From NCBI GenBank assembly GCA_032768795.1, contig CP136497.1, forward strand, positions 746,501 through 810,500: a stretch of DNA of 64,000 nt. The letters run 5' to 3'. Under the pieces are notes generated by a model. That model searched no databases. It was not told the DNA's origin and saw only the letters and a list, made by a program, of their open reading frames with translations. A program made the position numbers and the translations under genes. The DNA comes from Tremella fuciformis (Eukaryota > Basidiomycota > Tremellomycetes > Tremellales > Tremellaceae). Positions 23,398 to 34,897 of this stretch are shown piece by piece (position 1 is the stretch's first letter; each line of letters starts with the position of its first letter).

Positions 23398-24570
23398 CTA
23401 GTCATCGCGCCTCTCCCTCTCATCGTCCTTGTCCTCGGCGTGACCGTTCCTGTCCGCCGGTCTGGGGCTCAGGCTGGCTTTCTCATCGCGCTCGTCACGC
23501 GAAGCCTCGCGGGCAGCGTCACGCTCATCGCGGTCACGGCGGGGAGAGACCGAGCGACGGTGATCATAGTCGCGCTCGCGGCGGTCGCGGTCATCCCTTG
23601 GGGCGTCACGCCCGTCCCGCGGGTCGCGGTCCCTCCTGGGCGACGGGGATCGGCGACGAGGCGGAGGCGGCCCGCGGCGGTCGTAGTCTCGGTCACGACC
23701 AGAGTCGCGTCCGTAATCCCGGCCAGAGTCGCGCCTGGGCGGTTCGGGCGCTCTGTATGCTCAGCTCTATCGCTCGACTCTGCCGGCCTGGACTCACCCA
23801 TCGTGCCTCCACGCCGCGCTGGGGGGTCGCTTGGCCCACTGAACGGCGATACGGCGGCCGTCGATTGATCGTCCATGCCTAACATTTAGCAATACTCCTC
23901 GCAAAATGAGGAGGCGACTGACATATCGTAGTAGGCTTCTTCGGCATCGTCCTCACGGCGGAACTCGACAAAAGCGAACGCTAGTCGGGGGTGAGCTGCT
24001 GTCCTCGGCCTTGATATCGCTCGTTCATCTTTCGACGCCTCGGGCAAGTCAGGAATATCGAGCCGGCACTCGCCTGGCTTCGTCTCGTCTCGACCCGTCT
24101 TCGCTCGCCACCAGACCTCGAGTCAAGAACGGAAGAGCGGACATCGGTGGACCGATCGCCAGTGTGCCACATCGACCGCATCGATCGTGTTCGTCTGCGA
24201 GCCACTCAAGCTACGGCACTCGTGCGCAAGTTTCGGAGGGACTCTCAGGAATTTTGTTCGGGAAGAAGTGTCACACGATGGGCGGTGGAATGGAGTTGTG
24301 GAAATCGTCATCCTGGTCATGACACTCACGAGCCGATTGAGGAGTCTTGAGAGCTGGGATGTCGCATCGGACGAGACGACCGTAACGCTCGAACTCGTAT
24401 GCGAGATCCTTGGCTCGAAGCTGGGAGGAGAACCCGGAGACGTAGAGAACGCTATGTGATCAGTTTAGAGGACGTGGTCTGCCTCTGTCCCGCTCACGTC
24501 CTGTTCTGATTCGTCAGTCAGCGCTTTTGCACGACCGCACGCCTCGACTTACCATATTCGCTGCCGAGTC
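23398..24570 (-). CDS. SRP1: Srp1-like SR splicing protein with one RRM
   Basis: Minus-strand exons encode an RRM followed by an Arg/Ser/Asp-rich tail. RNP2 is [20 protein letters not shown]; the next piece is [19 protein letters not shown]1 is [20 protein letters not shown], then [19 protein letters not shown] after a small intron near 23880-23920. The tail is full of [21 protein letters not shown] and DERD blocks and ends RRDD at 23398. This layout is closest to fission-yeast Srp1 and animal SRSF2/10-like proteins, nuclear factors for intron recognition. The start is unresolved: the intron donor near 24560 is clear, but in the frame that feeds the RRM the upstream codons (VLVKTRQRI) do not reach an obvious nearby ATG. 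The upper limit given is therefore approximate. Confidence 0.75.
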
Positions 24571-25171
24571 TTGACAAGAACAGGCAAGTCTATACAGGTC
24601 AGAGGATGAGAGACGGATGGAAAAGTCTCGAAAGCGCATGGACCGCTGGGGCGAGAGCAAGGGGTGTCATCTGATACCGCTTTCGCTTTAAAAGCCACGT
24701 GTTGTGAGGAGTGGAGGTCTATTCTGAAACACGGCCATCGAAAGACAGGCGCGTCATCTTGGCATGTGTTTGAGAAGCGACAGCATGAACAGCATACAAC
24801 CGGTATGCATGCATGACACTGGCGCCCTCCTCTATACCATGGAGCAGAGAGAGAAGCATAGGTGAGTGTTCCCGCATTGTGACACTTTCGCCAAGGTGAG
24901 TGCATCGTCATTTTAGATTGGTTCCCTTTGGGCGTTTCCGCACTGACACCGCCCCGCCAAAGAGGGGTACAGTCATCATCACCAGAGACAAGATCCCTTT
25001 GTACGCTGTACTCTACAATTTCATTCGCAACCACTCTTCTTCTGACATTTCACTACTCTTACATTGTCACCTGCTTGTCGGGCGGACGATCGGGGAGGTA
25101 GCCCCGCTTAGAAGAGCTGAGGATCTGACGATCGGCCATCGCGAGGCCGAAGACCAGCAGCTCGTCTCATC
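24571..25171. promoter_or_regulatory. Divergent promoter between SRP1 and the chitin synthase
   Basis: About 600 bp between the last visible SRP1 exon and the chitin synthase ATG. It probably holds the missing SRP1 start exon or leader. An open minus frame (24549-25034) runs through it, but its composition does not look like a conserved protein. Confidence 0.3.
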
Positions 25172-28100
25172 ATGGCAGAGTCGTCTCGCAGATCGGCATC
25201 GCGCTTCGAGGGCGTGACCGATCTATGGTGAGCGACGCAATACGGGTCGGCCGCTGCCCCCGATCCGCTTGAGGCTGACTGCCAGCTCCCTGTCGTCCAT
25301 CGCAGAAGATATAGTCCTTGCCACCCTGCGTGAGCGCTACCTGGCGTCGCAGCCATACACCGCCCTCTCGTCGTCGTCGCTCGTCTCGGTCAACCCTCTC
25401 ACTTATCTTCCCGTCAACGGCGATGCGCCTTTGCAGGACTATGTGGCAGAGTACCACAAGAATGCTTCAGACGAAGCGGCAGGTGCAAAGGAGAGGCTCG
25501 GGCCGCACATCTTCAGGCAGGCCCTGTCGGCCTACTACAATATGCGCCGCACGAGCCAGGATCAGGTCGTTGTGCTCAGGTGAGCCCAGAGGACCTCAAC
25601 CTCGCCGCCTCACTGACAAAACAGCGGAGCGACTGGATCAGGCAAGTCCGAGATGCGCAGACTCGCAATCAAGGCTATCTCTGAGCTGAGCGTCGCCGCT
25701 CCGGGGAAGAAGGCAGCCAAGGTCGGACCGCAAATAGCGAACGCAGAGGTTAGCAGTCGGGTCATGTCTGCTGGAGAGTGATGTTGACGTACAAGTTCAT
25801 TCTCGAGTCTTTCGGTAATGCCCACACCCTCGCCAACGATAATGCCTCACGCTTTGGCAACTACACCGAGCTTCAGTTCAACGAGCGCGGACGACTAGAC
25901 GGTCTGAAGACCATCGAGTACTACTTTGAGAGGTCGCGGGTGTCCCAACCCCCTGTGACGGGCGAGCGCAACTTTCACGTCTTCTACTACCTCGTTTCCG
26001 GAGTCAGCGGCGAGGAGAAGACTTTTCTCAAGCTCGGACATGTGCAAGACTACCGGTATCTGCAATGTCGCATCCGGAGGACTGGAGCCACCGACGAGCA
26101 GCGCTTCGACCAGCTGAAGCAGGCGTTCAAGACAGTCGGGATGTCGACTCGGCTTGTGGCCCAAGTGTGCCAGCTCTTGGCGGTCATCCTCCACATCGGC
26201 AATTTACAATTCAGCAGCGACTCAAACCATGAAGGAGCCATCGTCGATAATCTCGATGTTCTGGACACGGCAGCAGAGTTCCTTGGGGTGCATCCTGACC
26301 TACTCGCTGAGCTGTTCTCTTTCAAGACGGTCCTCGTCCGTAAAGAGGTCTGCACAACATTTCTCGACCCCGAGCAAGCGGAACAAGTACGAGACGAATT
26401 AGCGCGCACGCTCTACTCCCTCCTGTTCTCCTGGCTGAACGAGCACATCAATCAAAAGCTCTGCAGGGAGTCTTTTGGATCGTTCATCGCCCTGCTCGAC
26501 CTTCCGGGACCGCAGAACAATGCGGGATCGACCACTGCATCAAATTCGGTCGATCAATTCTGCTTCAACTTTGCCAACGAGAAGCTTCAAAATTGGGTTC
26601 TGAGACGGATACACGATGTTCCTTACGAAGAAGCGTCGAAAGAGAAACTAGCGATTGCCAAAGTGCCGTACTACGACAACGCCGAGTGCCTCAAGATGCT
26701 TGCTGAGCCCAAGGGGGGCGTCATTCACATCATGGACGATCAGGCGAGGAAGAAGAAGTCAGAGACGTCCTTCATCGAAGCTCTCGGCAAGCGACACAGC
26801 GGTCACGCCTCCTTTTCAATCAGTAACGCATCTCGGCAGGGAGGCTCTGCGTTTACCATCAACCATTTTTCTGGCGCTGTCACCTACACAACCGAAAATT
26901 TCCTTGAGCGTAATGCGAACGAGACGAGCGCTGACATCCTCCGCCTTCTCAGAGGGACTCCAGGCGCTGGTGTCGAGGATCAGGGTTCCAACAACCCCTT
27001 TATCAAAAGTCTCTTCTCTTCCAAAGCAATCACCACGCAGGCGCATCCCAGGAATGACGAGACCATCGTTGCCGCTCAGCAACCCGTCCGCCCAATGCGA
27101 GCCCCGTCTACTCGTCGCAGGAAAGGCCGACGGCTCGCTTCGGTCACTGAGGAGGACGAGGAAGATGATCAAACTGTGGGAGGAGGGAATGACGAACCGA
27201 CCATGGGCAGTACAGACATGCAGTGTGTCGCTGGCCAGCATCGCGCTGCCCTAGAAACCCTCTTGTCAACACTTGATCAGGCTCAGCCGTGGTTCATATT
27301 CTGCATCCGACCGAATGATTCCCAATTGCCGTCACAGGTCGAGACGCGGAGTGTCAAGTCCCAGGTCCGAAGTTACGGCCTCACCGAGATGGCACAAAGA
27401 CTTCAGGTGTGTTACGAGATCAAGCTGTCGCACGGCGAATTTTGCGAACGCTATGCTAGCGAATTTGGTGCCAGAGGCATCAACGGCGGTGCCGACTTGG
27501 ACAAGCTGCACAACCTCAGGAGATTGATGGACCTCAAGGAAACTCAGATGGGCATCGGAACCACAACAGTTGGTTCTCCTGATGATGCCAAGGTCGAACT
27601 CATGGACAGATCTTCCTATCACACGGGCTCTTTCATCAGCTTGAAGACCGATTGCGGGCGGAGGAGGGAGATGGACCGCGGACACGACAAATGGAAATGG
27701 ACGATGGTCCGCCGTTCAAGAAGCAGATCCCAATCGACCCGTTCTCCCCTTATGCCCGCGATGTTTCCCCCATACATTCGCCTGCAATCGAATCTCAGCC
27801 TTTTGTACGTCAAGACTCCGCTGCCGGTCTTCCTCTCGTGCAATACGCACAGCCTCTGCCGCAAGAGTCGTTCGAAGATCTCGATCAGTCACGGTCTCTT
27901 GCGCCTAGCCAGCTGGCCAGCCAATTTGGAGATACCGCTTCCAACATCGGGACCGAAACCTACGCTCCATCAAGGAATATGTTTCGAGATATGGACCACA
28001 AGGGCGAGAAGGATATCCTTGACGAGGAAATACAGGATGGCGAGACCACCGAAGAATATCGCGAGAGCTCTGCACGTCGTCGCTGGGTTTGGCTGTGCTC

Positions 28101-31100
28101 CATCCTCACCTTCTGGATACCCAACTTTGTACTCAGCAAAGTTGGCGGGATGAAGCGGCAGGATATCCGGCAGGCTTGGCGGGAGAAATTGACCATCAAT
28201 CTCATCATTTGGTTCATCTGCGCCTGCACCGTCTTCGTCATTGCCGCATTGGGTCCGCTCATCTGCCCCACGCAACATGTCTATTCAGCTTCCGAGCTTG
28301 CGAGTCACAGCTACAAGAACGATCCCAACAACGCATTCGTGGCAATCAGAGGGGAGGTCTTTGACCTGACGACCTTTGCTCCGACACACTTGACAGCCGT
28401 GTCGATCGTGCCTGTCAAGAATGTTCTGAACTATGGCGGCTTGGACGCGACGGATCTCTTTCCTGTACAGGTTTCCGCTTTGTGTTCAGGAACCACGGGC
28501 TCTCTCAGCCAATACGTCACTCTCGATACGACCAACACATCAGACACTTACTCGAGATACCACGACTTCCGAGCCTACACGAACGACTCTCGCCCAGATT
28601 GGTACGAAGAGCAAATGATCATGATGCGCCACAAATACCGAAAGGGTTTCATGGGGTATACGAGAAAAGACCTCCGGAACATGGCCAGCGCCGGTCGAGC
28701 TGTCGGCATATACGAGGATATGGTATACGAGCTTACGACTTATATACAACAGAACGGCGGTGGTCTCAAGGCTCCTAATGGCTACACTTTCACCAGTCAA
28801 GATCAAGCCGATCGGCAATTCATGTCGGATCAGGTGCTCAGCGTTTTCACCTACAATTCTGGAAAAGACGTGACCGACCTGCTCGATGGGCTGTCCTCGA
28901 CGATCGGGCAAAATGTAGTCGATTGGCAGAAGACTTGCTTGAGAAACCTGTTCCTCATTGGCAAGCTCGACACGCGTGACTCGGCACAATGCCAGTTCTC
29001 AACATACATCCTACTCGCCTTGTCCGTCATGATGGTAGCCATCATCGGCTTCAAATTCATTGCGGCGCTGCATTTCGGCTCATCCCGCGCGCCCGAGCGT
29101 CCTGACAAGTTTGTCATCTGCCAAGTTCCCTGTTACACGGAAGGCGAAGAGTCGTTACGGAAGACGATAGACTCGGTCGTCAGACTCGAGTACGATGACA
29201 AGCGAAAGTTGCTCGTCATCATCTGCGACGGAAACATCAAGGGTTACGGAAACGACAAGTCTACGCCTGCTATTGTGCTGGACATTCTTGGGGTCGAAGG
29301 GCATCAGGATCCTGAGCCTTTGTCATTTCAGTCTCTCGGCGAGGGTGCAAAACAGCACAATATGGGCAAGGTCTACGCTGGACTCTACGAGACAAATGGC
29401 CATATCGTCCCTTATATGGTGATTGTCAAGGTGGGCAAGCCGACCGAGAGGCCCAAGCCGGGAAACCGCGGCAAGAGGGACTCGCAGATGATATTGATGC
29501 ACTTCCTGAACAAGGTGAGTTCTGGTAGATGACGAGAAGTGTTTGCTCACTCCAGGTACACTTCAATGCCCCCATGAATCCCCTCGAACTGGAGATGTTC
29601 CATCAGATCAAGAATGTCATTGGCGTCAATCCGTCTTTCTACGAATACCTGTTCATGGTCGATGCCGACACGACTGTCGAGAAGTTTTCGCTCAACCGAC
29701 TCGTTGCTGCGTCAGTGACTATCGCTCCTGCGGCGGACTCGGCTAACAGACAGCATGATGCATGATAAGAAGATTATCGGTGTCTGCGGCGAGACCTCAC
29801 TGGCGAACTCCAAGCAGTCCATTGTGACTATGTCGCAGGTGCGTATCCCATGTGTACGATATGCCCTTTCTTTGGCTAAAGCTGCGCTAGGTCTACGAGT
29901 ACTTCATCTCACATCATCTTGCCAAGTCGTTCGAGTCTCTGTTTGGCAGTATCACCTGTCTGCCAGGTTGCTTTTCCATGTATCGCCTTCGAACTCCGGA
30001 CACACACAAACCGCTCTTCATCTCCAACCAGATAATCCAAGACTACTCGGAGAACCGTGTTGATACGCTTCACTTGAAGAATCTCCTTCACTTGGGAGAA
30101 GATCGATATCTGACGACGTTGGTCTTGAAGCATTTCCCAAAATACAAGACAAAGTTTGTTCGAGACGCGCATGCCGAGACCGTCGCTCCGGACTCGGCCA
30201 AGGTGCTGCTGTCGCAACGCCGTCGTTGGATCAACTCGACTGTCCACAACCTAGCCGAGCTCGTGTTCCTCGAACAGCTCTGTGGTTTCTGCTGCTTCAG
30301 CATGCGGTTCGTGGTCATGATAGACTTGGTGTCTACCATTGTAGCTCCGGTGACCGTGGCATACGTGGGTTTGTCAAGGTCTTTCGACGCTGAGGCTGAC
30401 GGTAGATCGGATACCTCCTATACCGTGTAATTGACGAGCACGCCACCATCCCGACCCTCTCAATCATCATGCTTGCGGCAATCTACGGTCTTCAAGCCTT
30501 GATCTTCGTCTTTCGTATGCGATGGGATATGATTGCGTGGATGATATGTATGTACCGAACCGCAGCTGCTAAGGGCCGGGCAGGACATGGCTAATCTGCA
30601 GTCTACATCTTGGCAATTCCTATTTTCTCCTTTTTCTTGCCTCTCTATTCTTTCTGGCGAATGGACGACTTCTCTTGGGGTTCGACCAGACTTGTGGTGG
30701 GCGAAAAGGGAAAGAAGATTGTGATCCATGTGCGCTTTTCACGTTAGGTACGCGAATACAGCTGAGCTGCAGGACGAAGGCAAATTTGACCCAAAGAGCA
30801 TACCGCTGAAGAGCTGGAACGACTACGAGTGGGAGCCAATCTCAGACCGAGACCTCTACTGACGAGAAGAAATGAGCTATGGGATCACGAATCAAATCAT
30901 TCTCTGAACTCATACATGCCTGGCGGCGGCGTGAAGTCTGAACACCCCTTCCAAGACCCCCAGGGATACTACGGCTCCCGTGCGCCGTCGTCGTACGGCG
31001 GCGATTACCAGCCGGATATGCGGGCAATCTCACAAGCGGGGTCATTCCACGACCTGCGTGCCACCTCGCGTCCGGTATCGTATGCGTTCCCAGGCGCGCC

Positions 31101-31632
31101 CTTCGCGGGAAGCGTCACGGACTCGCCTGGCCAGCGAGGAGCCGCTGGACAGTGGGACCAACGCAGCTTTTACGCTGGCTCCATATACAACGCTCCTCCG
31201 GCCCCACCGCCGCAGATGCCGCCGATGGAGCAGCGCCAGTCGAGCTATTCGTTCTACCAGCAAGACCCTCGCGCATCTTCGTACTCTCTCGCAGGGCCGA
31301 CCATGGGTCCTTCTCCCGGTGTCGGCGCAGATCACACCCACGGCATCCAAACGGGGTCCACGGCCCAACTGCTGCCGGACTTGCAGACCGAGGAGCTCAG
31401 CATGGGCCATGCGGGCGTGACGGACGCTCAGCTCGAGTCGAGCATCCGCAAGATCTGCCAGAATGCCGATCTGGACAAGTTGACCAAGAAGGGTGTGCGG
31501 AAGCAGCTCGAGCACGAGTACGGCTGTGACTTGGGTCCGAGGAAAGATGCCATTGGGCGATTGATCGAGAAAGTCTTGTGTGAGTGTATCGAATCCGTAA
31601 CAAGGAGGGCGTGACTCATGTCAGCCGAATGA
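25172..31632 (+). CDS. CHS: Chitin synthase with N-terminal myosin motor (class V/VII type)
   Basis: A gene of 6.4 kb with many introns. The myosin-like motor has a P-loop [10 protein letters not shown], a switch [11 protein letters not shown], a switch II-like [10 protein letters not shown] and [21 protein letters not shown] 41-nt intron (27569-27609) restores the motor end as [21 protein letters not shown] membrane segment [19 protein letters not shown] and a cytochrome-b5-like insert [20 protein letters not shown] follow. The GT2 domain has [69 protein letters not shown] and the acceptor motif QRRRW. After the last helices a low-complexity tail ends in a DEK-C domain, [20 protein letters not shown]. 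The stop is at 31632 if the last donor is used, otherwise 31614. It makes cell-wall chitin at growing tips. Confidence 0.94.
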
Positions 31633-31806
31633 CCCCCCCACGCAACTACACTAGACGACCACCTACGCCCACTGCATAGCGACGATAATGACAGATATGA
31701 CGACACGGACGTTGCTGCTCGCATTGCTCCCCTGCTCTCAGACCCATGTGATGTACAACCCCAATCATGCATAGAATCAGTCATCCTGTGCTTGGGCGAC
31801 CCCATG

Positions 31807-34245
31807 CTACGCCAGTGGTGGTCTATCGATAATTGTGCCGCCTGAGGCAGCCGTGGATGGTGGTCTCCCTGTCCACGGCCGTGCATGGTTGACCTCTTCT
31901 TCCCAATCCCGCAGCCGGCTCTCGTCCCATGTTTTCGACTTGTTCTCCTCCTCTTGCGAGCGCAAGAAATGCTCCTGCGGATCCGGGGCAAACGACGAAT
32001 GCTGCAATAGAGAGTCTGGCAAGTAGTCCTGCCTGTCAGCCGACTCTCTTGCCCCCTCGCCACTCGAAGTACTCGCATTATGGACAGGGTGGCGATAGTC
32101 GGGATTGTACGCATAGTCTTTGCCGTACCCGAGGTTCTTCATCAACCTGGTGGGGGCATTCCTGATCTGGAGCGGGACACCGGGGAGAGGTGGGCGCTGA
32201 GCAGCGGCGGCGGCCTGGGCATCAGCACCGACCAGTCTGCGAGATGGACAGAAGGGGCCGACGCGGTTGTAAGCAGTGTAAGACCTCGTTGACTTGGGCG
32301 CCTCGGCGAGGTATGCGACGCAGTGCTGTTTGTCAGCGCCGGCGTCGGTGGGCGAGGAAGAGGGGTCGGGCTCACGGCGAGGTTGATGCGGCATTCGGGC
32401 AGACCGATGAACTGGCATGCTTGGTATGTCGCAATAGCCTGGGTTTAGTCTCCCACGCACGGACCTCGCGGGCTGATGGAGTGATTGTGTTTGTCACAGG
32501 AACGGTGTGTGTCAGGAACAATGATGGGCTGATGGGCTGATGTGCTGATGGTGCTGATGGGCTGATGGTGGCTGAAGGACGGGGACGGGGACGGGACAGG
32601 AACGGTCCGGCGACAGGATCACGATGACGACGTATTGTACTCACCAACGGAAGTGCGTGATTGTCCGCCAGACCGACGTCCTCGCTCGCCACCACCACCA
32701 GTCGCCTCGCAATGTATAGCGGGTCCTCGCCACCCGTGACCATCCTACACTCAGCGATGGCATGCCAGACGACACCGAACCCACCTGGCGAGCCAGTACA
32801 TGGCCGCACTGCCGTCGCTCCCTCTGAGACACTTGTGGAGTGCCGAGATCATATCGTACCGCTCCTCTCCACTCCGGTCGTAGCCCTTCCTCAGGCCGCG
32901 ACGGACGGTCTCCATGAGCTCTGCGTCCCTGCTGCGTGGGTGGTCCGCGTCGTCTTGCGAGAGGACTGGCTCCGCCTCGATGACCTTGAGAGCGAGTTCG
33001 AGGCCGTTGAGCGCTTGGCGGGCGTCTCCATCCGCCACGTCCGCTAAGAATGGCAGGAGATCTGGCGGGAGAAGAGCCGGGGCATCTGGCAGTGCCGCCA
33101 GCGCGTTGCGTAGGATGGTCTCGAGGTCTGCAGGGGGATGAGGGGCAAGCGTGAACACCCTGGCTGATCAGCTAACCCTCCCGCCAGCGCCACGGGTTGA
33201 TGAGACGCGACCCACTGACACCGCGAAAGGAGGGCACCGTTGACCTTGAAGGACGGGTTCTCAGTCGTCGCGCCTATAAGTTGAACCCAGCCGTTCTCCA
33301 CGTAGGGCAGGAAGAGATCTTGTTGTGCCTTGTTGAACCTGTACATGTAAGCTCGCATCCTGCGGTGAGGACCTACCGATGTATCTCGTCGACCATCAAG
33401 ATGGTCTTCCTGGTGGTAAGCGCCGACGGGGTGGCGCAGTCATTCAACCCACCTCCCCGTGAGTCTGAGTTGATTCTTGGCCTGCTCAAATACCTGTCGT
33501 ACGTCGGCCGTGCCAGCGCTGGCAGTCAGCATCGCCGATCGACACTGCATCGCCCACGCCAACGCTCACCTTGTCGCGCTGAGCTCCCTAAAGTCCGCAT
33601 TGGCCGTCTTGGCAATGAGACGCGCCAGTGTGCTGTACTCAGCGTTTCCTCATCTTTTCGAGAGGTCCTGTGCTAGACCCACGTCTTGCCGCACCCAGGC
33701 GGACCCCAGAGAATACAGCTGCCCACACCGTCTCCAGCCAGTATCCTGGCACGCAGAAGACTGCCTTGGCCAACAAGGTCTTCCTGCCCGACATACGCGT
33801 CCATCGTCACGGGCCTCGAGCGCTCCGCCAGCCTACCCTCAGCACGCTTCTCTGTTGTGCGTGAGAGCCCGGTGGCGATGGTCGGGACTCACGGCTGGTT
33901 GGCAACAAGCGGGTTCACCCGCGACCTCTTGCTCTCTCCGGCTCTATTGCTACCATCGGACTCATGCGCTGCCTCCAGATCGCTCGCGCCTCGCTTCCCG
34001 CCCGCAAACACAGGAGCTACGGCCCGACCGGCGGGTCCTGCTCCATCTGAAGCGGTTGGCGCTGCATCTGCTGGCGAGCAGGGTCTCCCGTTTGCGCCGG
34101 AGGGTTCGCCGGGGGCAGCGCGAGATGACCGTGATGGCGCGCTCGGTCCTCGGCATTGCAGGTCGAGGTGCAGGTTGATGTCCCGCTCTGAGACCTCGGA
34201 GCCGCAGATGGGGCATGAGACTGAGCTGTGAGTCAATGGGACCAT
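31807..34245 (-). CDS. MGS1: Mgs1/WRNIP1 AAA+ ATPase
   Basis: A UBZ4 ubiquitin-binding zinc finger at the N-terminus ([20 protein letters not shown], ending D-x-x-C) follows the ATG at 34245. Later exons include the Walker A block [14 protein letters not shown], then [20 protein letters not shown] with [20 protein letters not shown], the sensor region of the RarA/Mgs1/WRNIP1 clade. [17 protein letters not shown] and [19 protein letters not shown] follow, and the C-terminal exons read [17 protein letters not shown] and [19 protein letters not shown] conserved end, [20 protein letters not shown], precedes [11 protein letters not shown]. The enzyme acts at stalled replication forks with PCNA and polymerase delta. 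One intron (about 32439-32643) is near 205 nt, much longer than its neighbours, and carries a minisatellite. Confidence 0.88.
32526..32597. repeat. GCTGATG minisatellite and GGGGAC run in an MGS1 intron
   Basis: Five near-identical 8-9 bp units of GGGCTGAT / GTGCTGAT lie head to tail at 32526-32566 with a degraded sixth, followed by three GGGGAC-like units at 32581-32597. On the coding strand the block sits inside an intron. Confidence 0.85.
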
Positions 34246-34509
34246 TCGGATCACGCATTGGCGTGGTTCGACACAATAAACGTAAAGGCTTTTCCCCCGT
34301 GCAAGAACCACGTGAGCCCGTACGGGGTAAGCCAGGGGTTGATTGCCTGTTGAAGTGTCAAAATGCTCGTCCTCCCCTGCTCACTTCTGCCTGTGCTCAG
34401 CACACTCATTGTCCCTGCGACACTAATCATCTGATGGAGTTCTGACAAGGCCTGGCGAGGCGATGCGGCTCCATTGGGCGTCTGACGAGCAGTGGCCTCT
34501 TTGCAGGGG

Positions 34510-34778
34510 TTGACAAGACGGAGAAGCCTTCACAATCGCGGGCGGATGCGGTCTGGGCCGGAGGCTCACGGGTGCAAGTGATTCGCTGAGCAACTTGACA
34601 AGACGGTGAAGCCATTTGCAGGGGTTGATGAGACGGTGAAGTCTTTGCAGGGACCGTCACTGACGACTCGCCACGCAAGGCGCGCGAGCAGAGGTCATGA
34701 AATGAGGCTGCAACGGCCGGTGTGTGAGTGATTGGGCGGTGACAGGTGGCTCGAGCTCCTTGATGAGGTGGTGAAGGC
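34510..34778 (+). repeat. Dispersed promoter repeat TTGAYRAGACGGNGAAG (x3, plus one degenerate)
   Basis: Copies at 34510-34528 (TTGACAAGACGGAGAAGCC), 34595-34613 (TTGACAAGACGGTGAAGCC) and 34625-34643 (TTGATGAGACGGTGAAGTC). A weaker copy is at 34760-34778 (TTGATGAGGTGGTGAAGGC). Copies one and three are preceded by TTTGCAGGGG. All are in the same orientation, pointing at the downstream TATA box, which suggests binding sites for one transcription factor. Confidence 0.7.
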
Positions 34779-34788
34779 ATGGTTCATG

Positions 34789-34796
34789 TATAAAAG
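34789..34796 (+). promoter_or_regulatory. TATA box (TATAAAAG)
   Basis: TATAAAAG lies 102 bp before the ATG at 34898 and is followed by a CT-rich leader. A consensus TATA box is uncommon among the promoters in this window and suggests strong or regulated expression. Confidence 0.65.
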
Positions 34797-34897
34797 CCGC
34801 TCTCTGATGCCTCTGCGACCCGACATTCCTCATCTCCAAATCTCTCAGACCACTTCTTCATCGACTACTTCCTTCGCTCCAAGAAGGATCATTCACT

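Larger units (their letters stand above)
34246..34897. promoter_or_regulatory. MGS1 / unknown-gene divergent promoter with repeat array
   Basis: 652 bp between two divergent ATGs. It holds a set of repeated elements (34510-34778) and a TATA box (34789-34796), both listed separately. The half nearer MGS1 shows no ORF or motif that I recognise. Confidence 0.5.
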
